Below, piece after piece: positions 34,021 through 44,145 of a stretch of DNA of 64,000 nucleotides. Position numbers and translations under genes: made by a program. Below the pieces are notes generated by a model, which saw only the letters and a list, made by a program, of their open reading frames with translations, did not search any database and was not told where the DNA came from. Source of the stretch: Hyposmocoma kahamanoa (taxonomy: Eukaryota > Arthropoda > Insecta > Lepidoptera > Cosmopterigidae); the NCBI RefSeq assembly GCF_003589595.1, contig NW_020654972.1, positions 11,213,670-11,277,669 of the forward strand, written 5' to 3'. How positions within the stretch are numbered: the first letter of the stretch is position 1; every line of letters begins with the position of its first letter.

Positions 34021-34240
34021 AGTTACCAGGACGTAACGCCTGGTTATTGCTGACGACGTACCTACGCATCTACATACACGTGCCGTTTTATTGCAAGATT
34101 GTCTATAATGCATTTCTGAATTACCAATTTGTTATTTTATTTATAGTCAGTCTCATTACAGCTCTTATTGAATAAACAACGTCTTTTTATAATTAAATTT
34201 ACTTTTTAAAAACCTATTTTTCGATCGCCAATACATATCT
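34021..34240 (+). mobile_element. 5' LTR of the errantivirus (220 bp)
   Basis: It begins AGTTACC and ends CATATCT and is the same length as the copy at 41124-41343. By eye the two are identical. AATAAA at 34171-34176 is a poly(A) signal candidate. The AGTTA start is usual for gypsy-type LTRs. Confidence 0.95.
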
Positions 34241-34251
34241 GGCGCAGTCGG
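34240..34251 (+). promoter_or_regulatory. Primer binding site
   Basis: TGGCGCAGTCGG overlaps the last base of the LTR. The same 12 bases are known from insect errantiviruses primed by tRNA-Ser. Confidence 0.8.
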
Positions 34252-34616
34252 TAATTCTCGCGGTACACCCGGAAAACTTATCATCATCGCGAGTTCGCGG
34301 TATAACCCTCTATCGCACTACCGGGTGAAGAAAAGCAGCATCCAGACTCCCGTGAGAGAACCTATCCCTGGCGATCGTCGTGGAGCTTGAAGTCCGGAGA
34401 ATTGGAACCTTGAGCTGCCACTGCTGTTGAGACCCGATAGGAGATGCAGATACTGCTGTGGTGAGTACTCTCTCGTTTACCAAGTTCCTATCTGCTCTAT
34501 TTCCTGTCGTTCTATTTTATAAGTGTCACGCTGTGTCTGTCTATAGGCTATTATCGTCATAGATTCGCTTTTGTTTGATTCCAAAAGTATAGGCCCGCGT
34601 TTAATTAAGTATAACA

Positions 34617-35702
34617 ATGGCGGAATCAGATTTCAAAACCCTGTCCGACCTTATGCCGCGATACGACGGTAATCCGAAACGGTTAAATATGTTTATTTCT
34701 GATGTCGATAACGTACTACAGCTGTTCCATATGGAAGGAGAATCATTTTCAAATTTAGTAGTATGTCTTATTAAAAGTAGACTTAGTGGCGGCGCTCTCG
34801 ACGCGCTCGCGTACGAAAAATCTTTGAATACATGGCCTGACATTAAACAAGCCTTACTTCGTCGCTTAGGCGACCCCCGCAATGAGATACAGGTGATGCA
34901 GGACCTGTCGCGAACCCGCCGTCAGAAGTCAGAGGATTCTGAGGCGTATGGCAAACGTCTACGCGAAATTTTAGACACGCTGTACTCAGTAGGTAAAAAC
35001 CCGGATAAATCGTATTACGAATGCATGGTTATCGAACAATACGTTAACCAATTGGAGTTTCACGTGTCGTTAGGGGTTCGTATTGATAAACCTAATACAC
35101 TGGAAGCAGCTATAATGGTAGCCCGACAGGAGGAGGCCAGATTAGCGGCTAATCCCCCCCCAGGAATGGTACAAAATAAGGGGAAGATGGATTTTCAAAA
35201 ACATACTTTCCCACGTTTGAATATGCCTGCCTTTAACAGTAATAATTTCCAACCCCAATATGTGCAAAATGTTCAACCCCAATCTAGCTGGACGGCAGAG
35301 CAGCGTGCGCCACAGAAACCACCAATGTTACTGTGGCATCAGAAACCAACTCAAGGTAACTTTAAAAATAATAATTCAGGCACATTTAGGAACTCTGGAG
35401 CTTTTCGGCAACCGAACATCCCGCAACGCCCTTGGAACCAGCCTCAGAAGGTGTCCGACGTTACGATGCGATCAGTATCAAAGCCACAGGCACCTAACTT
35501 TGGACAGCAGAACCTATTCTACATGGCCCCAGAAGAAGCAGACTCGAACGTAACTCAGGAGACTTACTATGATGAAGAAGCATACTCATATAACAACTAT
35601 CAGACCAGTGAGGCCCCTTATGACCTACCATCTACTCATGAGACAGAGGTAAGTCCCAGTCAGAATTTTCCCGTCACCAACGAGGAAGACGACCACAGCT
35701 AG
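34617..35702 (+). CDS. gag: Errantivirus Gag
   Basis: 361 residues from ATG at 34617 (acaATGg) to TAG. It forms the capsid/nucleocapsid precursor of the particle. The N-terminal half is helical and capsid-like (P-R-Y-D-G-N-P at residue 14, L-G-D-P-R-N-E near 86). The C-terminal third is low-complexity, rich in Asn, Gln and Pro, and has no Cys-His zinc knuckle, as is usual for errantivirus Gag. The frame is intact. It overlaps the pol frame by 61 bases, so Pol must be reached by a -1 shift. Confidence 0.9.
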   Translation: MAESDFKTLSDLMPRYDGNPKRLNMFISDVDNVLQLFHMEGESFSNLVVCLIKSRLSGGALDALAYEKSLNTWPDIKQALLRRLGDPRNEIQVMQDLSRTRRQKSEDSEAYGKRLREILDTLYSVGKNPDKSYYECMVIEQYVNQLEFHVSLGVRIDKPNTLEAAIMVARQEEARLAANPPPGMVQNKGKMDFQKHTFPRLNMPAFNSNNFQPQYVQNVQPQSSWTAEQRAPQKPPMLLWHQKPTQGNFKNNNSGTFRNSGAFRQPNIPQRPWNQPQKVSDVTMRSVSKPQAPNFGQQNLFYMAPEEADSNVTQETYYDEEAYSYNNYQTSEAPYDLPSTHETEVSPSQNFPVTNEEDDHS

Positions 35703-38700
35703 TCAAACTCAACAACCACCACAAAGACCACTTGCCTTACATAGAAATACCCGAATTCCAAGGTAAGTTTTTAATAGATACTGGAGCCTCTCGCTCTATG
35801 TTATCACCAAGCGCTGTTTATGGCACTAAATTAGAAAACTTCGTCACTTACGAACCATTTGAAGTTAAAACCGCCCACGCACGATCAACTCATGATTTCG
35901 TCGCGCACATACCACTGCCTCCCCTATTTAATAGTAATGTGCAACATAAATTTTTACTGTTCGATTTTGACCCTAAGTACAAAGGTTTAATTGGTCTTGA
36001 CTTACTAAAAAATATGTCTAGCAATATTGATCTGAAGGACAAAATGTTACGAACTTCATCTGCCGCGATACCCATTCATTTTGATCACCCAACTCGAAAG
36101 CTTAACATAGATCCCAGTTGTGAAAAGCTTATTACGGTCAAGACGCACTATACGGATGGCTACTACTTACACGATGAGCACGCGTGGTCCCCTGATGTAA
36201 TATCCCCAGCAGCTCTCGTTACTGTCAAGAATGGGTTATTCCGTACAACTGTCCGGAATTCCTCTAACAAAATAACTACATTCTTTAATACAGAACCATT
36301 TCACCTAGTGCCACAATCAGAAGCTCTAGATACCTGTGAATTCAACTCAATAGAAACAACCAAAGAACTTGACAGAGAACTGTGCGAAAATTTAAAAAAC
36401 ATCCGCACAAATCATTTGAATGAGGAGGAAGAACGTGAACTTACAAAATTGTGTTACAATTATAGAGATATATTTTATTCTGAAAATATCCCCTTAACTT
36501 TCACTCACGCGGTAAAGCATGAGCTACGCGTGCGTGACAACACGCCTATCTTTGTACGTAGCTACAGACAGCCACCCCAACAGCGTGCCGAAATCAAAAG
36601 TCAAATTGATAATCTACTCAGCCAAGGTATTATCCGTGAAAGCGTATCCCCTTGGTCATGTCCTGTGCACATCGTCCCCAAGAAACCAGATGCCTCAGGT
36701 AATGTCAAATGGCGACTAGTCATTGACTACAGACGCCTTAACGATAGGATAGTAGAGGACAAGTACCCCCTCCCTAATATTTACGATATCTTAGACAGAG
36801 TAGGGCGTGCCCAGTATTTCACCACTCTGGATCTGGCCAGTGGATACCACCAGGTGGAAATGCACCCTAACGATGTAGAGAAGACCGCTTTCTCCACTGA
36901 GAGAGGTCATTACGAATTCTTACGAATGCCCTTCGGCCTAAAGAACGCCCCAAGCACTTTCCAGAGACTTATGGACCACATCCTCCGTGGAATCGATAAT
37001 GTCTTTACGTACTTGGATGACGTCATTATTGTATCTACTTCCCTACAAGAGCACATTGAGAAAATCAAACAAGTTTTTGACAGATTTAAAATTCACAATC
37101 TCAAAGTGCAATTAGCGAAATCGGAATTCCTTAAGAAACAAGTGACTTTCCTAGGACATGAACTTACATCAGATGGTCTTAAACCAAACACCAATAAGAT
37201 CAAAGCCGTTCTAGACTTTCCCATGCCTGTTACTCACAAAGATGTCAAAGACTTTTTAGGTTTGGTGGGATACTATAGGAAATTCATCCGCGACTTCGCT
37301 AGATTGACTAAGCCCTTAACCGAATGTTTGAAGAAAGGCAGACGAGTTGTCCATTCCCCCGCATTTATAGACGCCGTTCAAAAATGTAAGCAATTACTGA
37401 CAAACGGACCCATTTTACAATACCCAGATTTTGATAGACCTTTTATCTTAACAACAGATGCCTCTGACGTCGCTCTGGGTGCAGTATTATCCCAGGGTAC
37501 AGTAGGTTCAGACAAACCCGTAGCGTACGCTTCACGTACACTCTCTGACACGGAAACCCGCTACTCTACTATCGAAAAGGAATTACTCGCCATAATATGG
37601 GCGGTAAAGTATTTCCGACCGTATTTATATGGTAGAAAGTTCTACATTTATACAGACCATCGGCCCTTAACCTGGCTGATGTCCTTAAAGGACCCTGACT
37701 CGAAGTTAACGCGCTGGCGTCTTCGATTAGCGGAGTATGACTACTCTATAGTCTACAAAAAAGGCAAACAGAATACGAACGCCGATGCCTTATCAAGAGC
37801 CAAGATTTTTCATAATAGCATCGAATCTCTCGTTGTTAATTTTGATGACAACGAAAACGATGACATGATTAACCAGATCTTCGATAATGCCCGTAGAGAA
37901 GCAGAGAACATGCCTAATAACCCAAACCAACCCCTAGCTCCCGTAGGCGACTCTGGTACCCACATTAATCAAGATGATGCCCCCATTGTGCTACCAATCA
38001 CTGCTGAATCCGAAACCGTGAGCACAACTTCTGCTGGACCAAGCCAGCTAATATCTACCAACCATACGCAGGCAGACAATGAAAACCAGGGTATACCCAT
38101 CGTCACTGATGCTATCGACAGACAATTGAAACAGTTTTACATCCGTTCCACACCAGGTTCAGAGTACAGAGTAGACGATAGGTCCACCAATGCTAGAGTA
38201 GTGATAAAAGACGTTTTCATCCCTGTCAACAACACCGAGCCAGAAATAGTTCGCTTTCTCAAAGAACACACGATAGCAGACCGCACTTTCTATTGCTTCT
38301 TTCACAGTGAAGATCTCTATTTAGCATTTTCTAGAATCTATACTACTGTATTTAATGAACGAGGTCCTAAATTATTTAGATGTACTGCTCGTGTCACCCT
38401 CGTGGAAAATAAAACAGAACAAACAGAGATTATTAAGAAATTCCACGAAGGTAAACGGATACATAGAGGTATCCAAGAAACCTACAAACAAATTCAAAAA
38501 CACTACCATTGGCCTAACATGTTACTTACGGTCCAGGCGTATGTCAATAAATGCGAGGTGTGTCTACAGGGAAAATACGAAAGAAACCCCTTACGTCCGC
38601 CCTTAGCCGTAACAGAAACACCAACGAAACCAATGGAGCACCTTTTTATGGACCTGTATTCCACTGGAGGTGCTACCTTTTTGACCATCATCGACAACTT

Positions 38701-39490
38701 CTCAAAATTTGCCCAGGCGATCCCATTAACCGCTTCTAGCAGTATACACGTCGCTGATGCTCTGCTACAACACTTTTCCATACTAGGCTTACCTATCAAG
38801 GTAACTACAGATTCAGACTCTAAGTTCGACAATGACGTCATTAGAGAAATCTGTGCGTCACACAATATCCTCATTCATTTTACTACCCCTTACAACCCAA
38901 ATTCAAACTCACCAATCGAACGATTCCATTCGACAATTTCAGAAATCATACGTTTACAGAGACTCACTAACAAAGATGATACTATACAGACCCTCATGAA
39001 ATACTCCTTGATAGCCTATAACAACTCTATTCATTCAACGACCGGTTATACACCTCGCGAACTATTATTTGGCCACACGGAATCTAGGAACCCATTGGAA
39101 ATTTACTACCCTAGAGAGTTTTATCAAGATTATGTCCTTAAACACCACGCTAATGCCATAGCAGTACAGGAGTGTGTAACCGCCAATATGTCATCAAACA
39201 AGGAACAAATAATCACCAAACGTAACCAGCACGCCGAAGCGATCCAATTCAAGGTAGGTGAGACCGTTTTTAAACAGGTGGCGAAGACAGCGAGGAACGA
39301 TAAAACGAAACCAGTATTTAAAGGTCCGTATAAAATCATCCATTTGCACCCCAATAACGTGGCTGAAATCGTAGGCAGTCACCCTAACGCTAAGTCAATA
39401 CGCGTGCACTTTAGACTACTTAGGAGACCCCATCTTGTTGCAGGTCAACTTTCGCAGGAACCTTCTGGTTCTTCGCAGCAGCCACCATGA
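35642..39490 (+). CDS. pol: Errantivirus Pol polyprotein (protease, RT, RNase H, integrase)
   Basis: The frame is open from 35642 (after TGA) to TGA at 39488-39490, in the -1 frame relative to gag. The order is protease (L-I-D-T-G-A-S-R-S), reverse transcriptase (V-I-D-Y-R-R-L-N, then F-T-T-L-D-L-A-S-G-Y, active site Y-L-D-D), RNase H (T-T-D-A-S-D, T-D-H-R-P-L), and integrase with HHCC zinc finger (H-R-G-I, H-Y-H-W-P, C-E-V-C) and D-D-E core (M-D-L-Y, T-D-S-D-S-K-F, P-I-E-R-F). All catalytic residues I looked for are present. The stop overlaps the env start (ATGA at 39487-39490). Confidence 0.93.
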   Translation, partial: DRGKSQSEFSRHQRGRRPQLVKLNNHHKDHLPYIEIPEFQGKFLIDTGASRSMLSPSAVYGTKLENFVTYEPFEVKTAHARSTHDFVAHIPLPPLFNSNVQHKFLLFDFDPKYKGLIGLDLLKNMSSNIDLKDKMLRTSSAAIPIHFDHPTRKLNIDPSCEKLITVKTHYTDGYYLHDEHAWSPDVISPAALVTVKNGLFRTTVRNSSNKITTFFNTEPFHLVPQSEALDTCEFNSIETTKELDRELCENLKNIRTNHLNEEEERELTKLCYNYRDIFYSENIPLTFTHAVKHELRVRDNTPIFVRSYRQPPQQRAEIKSQIDNLLSQGIIRESVSPWSCPVHIVPKKPDASGNVKWRLVIDYRRLNDRIVEDKYPLPNIYDILDRVGRAQYFTTLDLASGYHQVEMHPNDVEKTAFSTERGHYEFLRMPFGLKNAPSTFQRLMDHILRGIDNVFTYLDDVIIVSTSLQEHIEKIKQVFDRFKIHNLKVQLAKSEFLKKQVTFLGHELTSDGLKPNTNKIKAVLDFPMPVTHKDVKDFLGLVGYYRKFIRDFARLTKPLTECLKKGRRVVHSPAFIDAVQKCKQLLTNGPILQYPDFDRPFILTTDASDVALGAVLSQGTVGSDKPVAYASRTLSDTETRYSTIEKELLAIIWAVKYFRPYLYGRKFYIYTDHRPLTWLMSLKDPDSKLTRWRLRLAEYDYSIVYKKGKQNTNADALSRAKIFHNSIESLVVNFDDNENDDMINQIFDNARREAENMPNNPNQPLAPVGDSGTHINQDDAPIVLPITAESETVSTTSAGPSQLISTNHTQADNENQGIPIVTDAIDRQLKQFYIRSTPGSEYRVDDRSTNARVVIKDVFIPVNNTEPEIVRFLKEHTIADRTFYCFFHSEDLYLAFSRIYTTVFNERGPKLFRCTARVTLVENKTEQTEIIKKFHEGKRIHRGIQETYKQIQKHYHWPNMLLTVQAYVNKCEVCLQGKYERNPLRPPLAVTETPTKPMEHLFMDLYSTGGATFLTIIDNFSKFAQAIPLTASSSIHVADALLQHFSILGLPIKVTTDSDSKFDNDVIREICASHNILIHFTTPYNPNSNSPIERFHSTISEIIRLQRLTNKDDTIQTLMKYSLIAYNNSIHSTTGYTPRELLFGHTESRNPLEIYYPREFYQDYVLKHHANAIAVQECVTANMSSNKEQIITKRNQHAEAIQFKVGETVFKQVAKTARNDKTKPVFKGPYKIIHLHPNNVAEIVGSHPNAKSIRVHFRLLRRPHLVAGQLSQEPSGSSQQPP

Positions 39491-41139
39491 CCATAACCAA
39501 AGTAGATTCATCTTCCGGTGCCCTTTTGCTTAAAGAAGGAAAAATCCTAAAACAAGTAGAAACTTTCAATTTGGTTTGTGTATATAATATATCAGATATT
39601 CATGTAGCTTCTCTTAAATTGTTGGAACTATTTATACGAACTAAGGCTTTCGAAACTCATACGACACATGAAGCTCAACATCATTCATATAAGGAGCAAA
39701 TAACTCATACATTTAGCTTAATTGACGATAAAATGTTGTTTCTATCACCTCATAGCAGAGTCAAGCGTGGCCTTATCAACGGGTTAGGCTCAGTAGTCAA
39801 AGCCATAACAGGCAACCTCGACAACGACGACGCTGTGAAAATAGAACAAGAAATTTACAAGTTAAAACACAACATTGCCGACTTATCCACTCGGCAGAAA
39901 CACTCTGTCGTCCTAGCAGAGAAAACTATCTCTGATTTTAATAAGCACTTGCAAGCGGTCGTTAATAATCAAATAAAACTAGAAGCCGCGCTGCTGAACA
40001 CTACCACTAGCTCCAAAGCGACCCTTACGCAGATACATTTTTTAAATATATATGTTCAATTAGATTTTAGCCTGCAAATTATTTTAGACACACTGATGCT
40101 TTTAGAAGACGCTATCACTTTCTCCCAGTTAGGAGTTATGCACCCTAGTATCATTAAACCCCAAAATTTAGTACATGAAATGCTGCAATTACAACATAAC
40201 TATTCTTTGATACCTATTACAAATATTAACATCAATAACATCCATCAAATAGAGCGATCTATAGAGGTTAAGGCGTATAGTACAGCACAGACTCTGACTT
40301 TCATTTTGGATATCCCATCTGTCGCCACTCAGGCATATGATCTAATCCACATATATTCCATTCCGAGCCCTCTAAACCTAACCGTTATTCCTAAGTCCAA
40401 ATTCCTTGCACTTGGAAGCGAAGAGTACGCATACCTAGGTGGCAACTGCCGGCAGATCAATGATGCCCTCCAGCTCTGCAAGCAATTGGAGACGAAGAAC
40501 ATCAAGGAAACCAAGGATTGCATGCTGTCGCTCCTGAACCACGAAGAGGCGAACTGTACCTATGCCAGGATGAACTTGAAAAAAGGAAAATTTCAGAAGC
40601 TCACACCCACCAGCTGGCTGGTCATCTTACCAAGAGACGAACTTCTCAGATCAATCTGCAACGCTAGAACAGATTACAGACGACTTAATGGCGTTTACAT
40701 TATCTCACTCTCGGAGCAGTGTCAAGTAAAAGTCATGAACAGAACCCTAACCTCACATAGTAGCGCCATAATCACACATGATGTTATTCCACTACCACCG
40801 GAACTAATTTCAACCCCCGAGGATATTCATTACAATCTGCAACTGGAAGACATCAACTTGGACGATCTACATCAACTCATTAACAATGTAGCCGAGATGA
40901 AAATTGAGCCCGACATCGACAATTGGACAGCAATTGCTACTACCCCTAGCTGGCCTACCTTATTGTTATATGCCCTAGGCGCTGCTCTACTCTCCTGGAA
41001 ACTCTACAGATATTTCAACAGAAAGCAGCAGTATCCAACTCAAACAACAGTCGTCACACCAGAGTCAACAACGCCCAAAGATGCTGGAAGCTGCGATGCA
41101 CGCTTCTTTCTTAAGGAGGGAGGAGTTACCAGGACGTAA
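39487..41139 (+). CDS. env: Errantivirus Env (F-like fusion glycoprotein)
   Basis: 550 residues. A furin-type site R-V-K-R lies at residues 91-94, followed by the hydrophobic Gly-rich G-L-I-N-G-L-G-S (fusion peptide), heptad-rich helices, several N-glycosylation sequons and one C-terminal membrane anchor (about residues 495-515) with a short cytoplasmic tail. This is the architecture of the Env/F protein family of errantiviruses and baculoviruses. The end overlaps the 3' LTR. The N-terminus lacks an evident signal peptide. In other errantiviruses Env is made from a spliced mRNA, and that may supply the leader here. Confidence 0.88.
   Translation: MTITKVDSSSGALLLKEGKILKQVETFNLVCVYNISDIHVASLKLLELFIRTKAFETHTTHEAQHHSYKEQITHTFSLIDDKMLFLSPHSRVKRGLINGLGSVVKAITGNLDNDDAVKIEQEIYKLKHNIADLSTRQKHSVVLAEKTISDFNKHLQAVVNNQIKLEAALLNTTTSSKATLTQIHFLNIYVQLDFSLQIILDTLMLLEDAITFSQLGVMHPSIIKPQNLVHEMLQLQHNYSLIPITNININNIHQIERSIEVKAYSTAQTLTFILDIPSVATQAYDLIHIYSIPSPLNLTVIPKSKFLALGSEEYAYLGGNCRQINDALQLCKQLETKNIKETKDCMLSLLNHEEANCTYARMNLKKGKFQKLTPTSWLVILPRDELLRSICNARTDYRRLNGVYIISLSEQCQVKVMNRTLTSHSSAIITHDVIPLPPELISTPEDIHYNLQLEDINLDDLHQLINNVAEMKIEPDIDNWTAIATTPSWPTLLLYALGAALLSWKLYRYFNRKQQYPTQTTVVTPESTTPKDAGSCDARFFLKEGGVTRT
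41113..41123 (+). promoter_or_regulatory. Polypurine tract
   Basis: AAGGAGGGAGG directly before the 3' LTR, the expected plus-strand primer site. Confidence 0.8.
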
Positions 41140-41343
41140 CGCCTGGTTATTGCTGACGACGTACCTACGCATCTACATACACGTGCCGTTTTATTGCAAG
41201 ATTGTCTATAATGCATTTCTGAATTACCAATTTGTTATTTTATTTATAGTCAGTCTCATTACAGCTCTTATTGAATAAACAACGTCTTTTTATAATTAAA
41301 TTTACTTTTTAAAAACCTATTTTTCGATCGCCAATACATATCT
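41124..41343 (+). mobile_element. 3' LTR of the errantivirus
   Basis: Same 220 bases as 34021-34240 by eye, including AATAAA at 41274-41279. CCGG follows. Confidence 0.95.
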
Positions 41344-41347
41344 CCGG

Positions 41348-41779
41348 TGAAAAGAAAATTTTGGTAAAATGGCGAGTTGAAACGGAAACAAAATTACGAA
41401 ATACAATTGGGCAACCTTTTAAATAATTTACAAGCAATAACATTTCCGTTTTTCATAAATTAAAACGACAACAGCTAATCAAATGATTTTAAAAATGTCA
41501 AACAAAAGAAATCTAATAATATTTAAGTTGGTAGTAACACATCCGGCCGTTTTTTTTTTCGTCCTTCGGAACAGTCAAAGGCCATACTGCCAATTATAAA
41601 ACATCCGGCTATAAATGAACAACAAAATGAATTCCGTTGAAAGTGTATTCGTTAGATAGTCGAGGCAAATAAATAAAAGACTTTAAAAGTTACTTTTCTT
41701 CTTCTTTTTTTTTTTGAACGACGTTGGTGTAAGCTGAAAAAAATACATATCTTTGTTAATTACGACACAGGTTGCTTAT
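41348..41779. other. AT-rich DNA, no gene seen
   Basis: Sequence right of the errantivirus. No open frame of note. 'catccggc' occurs twice (41544, 41602) near T-rich runs. Confidence 0.3.
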
Positions 41780-42207
41780 GTGGCCACAATAACCGTGCTG
41801 AAATGGCCCTCCCTGGCGTCTCGCATCTCGTTGTCCGTAACTGAGGATATAACAACCACATAAACCGACTTGCGCATAAGATTATTGTTATTTTAAGTGG
41901 TCACAGTAACCGCGTTGAACGGCCCTCGCTAGCGTCACAGATCTCGTTGTCTGTAACTGAGGATGTAACAACCACATAAACCGACTTGCGCATAAGATTA
42001 TTTTAAGTGGTCACAATAACCGCGTTGAACAGTCCTCGCTAGCGTCACAGATCTCGTTGTCTCTAACTGAGGATGTAACAACCACATAAGCCGACTTGCG
42101 CATAAGAATGTTATTTTATGCGGTCACAGTAACCGCGTTGAACGGCCCTCGCTGGCGTCACAGATCTCGTTGTCTGTAACTGAGGATGTAGCAACCACAT
42201 AAACTGC
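41780..42207 (+). repeat. Minisatellite, four copies of 110-117 bp
   Basis: Units start at 41780, 41897, 42007 and 42120 with GTGG(C/T)CACA(A/G)TAACCG. They share 'cagatctcgttgtct', 'taactgaggatgtaacaacc' and 'cgacttgcgcataag'. The first copy is the most divergent. The unit begins with GTGGTCAC and ends with AACCACAT. Confidence 0.9.
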
Positions 42208-43139
42208 CTTGTTCCTACGTTAAAATTGTTTCGAACTCCATCGGTGTCCTATCGTTGCTTGTTTGCAGTGAAGTGAAAGGACCGAGTGCCACTGCTCGAT
42301 CACAGCGCACCCAAAGAGTCCGACTCCCATCGTGATATGTTTTAGTCAACGTAAGTTTGTCAATGGATCCCAGCACATCCACCAAATTTTGTCGCCACTT
42401 TGTTATTTTTGGATTTAGACTAGACTGTAATACCTATATACCTGGTTCAAATATTCTCAATGTAGATGTTGAGGGACGACAAAAGATACTTAATTTATAG
42501 ATGTACACTTAAAATAATAACACATAGAAACCTAGCCCGCACACGCTAAGTGAGGCAAATTGTAGGACGCCCTATGGGCTTACGCGAGCGAGCGGGCTGT
42601 CAGTGCTCAAGGTCAAGTTGTACCGCGAACAGCTCAAAAATTTTTGCTAATAATGACGAAATTTGCGGTAATTGGGTTTAAAAATTTAAAATTTAAAAAA
42701 GACAAACATAAAATAGACACTAACATTACATTCCACAAGGAAGTAACGCGTTTCAACTTGTATTTTTATGTAAATATTCACTAAAACCGAAAATTAATTT
42801 CGTTGCAACAAGACACGAAAATGTTGCAAAGTAACGGATTTCTTTCTCCCAATTTTGCTATTCTGTTTCAAAATAATTATATTACGTAATTTTTTGAGAA
42901 TAGGCAATATCGCGATGGCTGCAGATTTTTTTTTATTCTAATGTAAGTGTGCATTTGACCTCCATTTCTGCAAGTTAAATGCGTACAAATGTTGTTTACA
43001 AAGAGCAACCCCCAGAGTTTCTTGCTCATACTTCTCGGGGGAATCTGCCTTACGAATGAGCGGTAGTTTAAGCAATGTGACGATTTCTAGTGTAATAATG
43101 CTTACCTATGAAATGAAGATTATTTTATTTTGATTCTGG
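42208..43139. other. AT-rich DNA, no gene seen
   Basis: No exon or repeat recognised. Confidence 0.3.
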
Positions 43140-44145
43140 GTATCGTTTACGGGGTATATGGGGGTGCTCATTACGAATATAATACTTATTTCTAAATCCA
43201 AGATGGCGGACACAATTAAAAAAAAATGCAATATGGGTATGCTCATTACGAATTTAGTATTTGGGGATGCACATTACGAATATGGCACTCATTTCTAAAT
43301 CCAAGATGGCGGGCGCGGTTTTTCGAATAATGGCAAGTTGGGTATCGTTTTCGAGATATTTGGGGGTGCTCATTACGAATATAGCACTTATTTGTAAATC
43401 CAAGATGGCGGACACGATTTTTCAAAAAATGCTATATGGGTATCCTTTTCGAGGTATTTGGGGATGCTCAATTCGAATATGGCACTCATTTCTAAATCCA
43501 AGATGGCGGGCACGATTTTTCGAATAATTGCAAGTTGGGTATCGTTTTCGAGATATTTGGGAATGTGCAATACAAATATGGCATTCATTTCTAAATCCAA
43601 GATGGCAAACACGACAGTTCAAACAAAAGCAATATTCGTAATGAGCACCCCCAAATACCTCGAAAACGATACCCAACTTGCCATTATGTGAAAAATCGTG
43701 CCCGCCATCTTGGATTTACAAATAGTGCCATATTCACATTGAGCATCCCCAAATACCTCGAAAATAATACCCATATAGCATTTTTTTTTTAAATCGTGTC
43801 CGCCATCTTGGATTTAGAAATGAGTGCCATATTCGTAATGAGCACCCCCAAATACCTTGTAAATGATACCCATATTGCATTTATTTGAAAACTCGTGTCC
43901 GCCATCTTGGATTTAGAAATAAATGCTATATTTGTAATGAGCACCCCCAAATACCTTGAAAACGATACCCAACTTGCCATTATTCGAAAAATCGTGCCCG
44001 CCATCTTGGATTTAGAAATGAGTGCCATATTCGTAATGAGCATCCCCAAATACCTCGAAAAGGATAGGTACCCCACATAGCATTTTTTGAAAAATCGTGT
44101 CCGCCATCTTAGATTTACAAATAAGTGCTATATTCGTTTTTTATC
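43140..44145. repeat. Foldback array: about 98-bp monomers in direct then inverted order
   Basis: The CCAAGATGG core lies at 43198, 43301, 43400, 43498 and 43597 on the plus strand. Its reverse complement lies at 43705, 43803, 43902, 44001 and 44103. Spacing is 98-99 bp, with 102-103 bp for both outermost pairs. Each monomer also carries 'gggtatcgttttcgag' and 'ggggtgctcattacgaata'. The arms meet near 43630, so the block can fold into one hairpin about 1 kb long. Open frames on both strands are products of the periodicity. Confidence 0.95.

Larger units (their letters stand above)
34021..41343 (+). mobile_element. Complete gypsy-type errantivirus, 7323 bp
   Basis: It has two 220-bp LTRs, a primer binding site (TGGCGCAGTCGG, 34240-34251, tRNA-Ser type), open gag, pol and env frames, a polypurine tract (AAGGAGGGAGG, 41113-41123) and a CCGG duplication. 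No frame contains an internal stop. The layout is that of insect errantiviruses (Metaviridae with env). The LTR identity indicates recent insertion. An endogenous provirus capable of transposition is possible but not shown by sequence alone. Confidence 0.93.

Noticed and set aside
43261..44080. Open frames of 60-95 codons on both strands
   Set aside because: They are translations of the 98-bp periodic foldback array; the same short phrase repeats because the DNA repeats.
43140..44145. CRISPR-like array
   Set aside because: The monomers are tandem and contiguous without unique spacers, and they invert halfway. The context is an animal genome.
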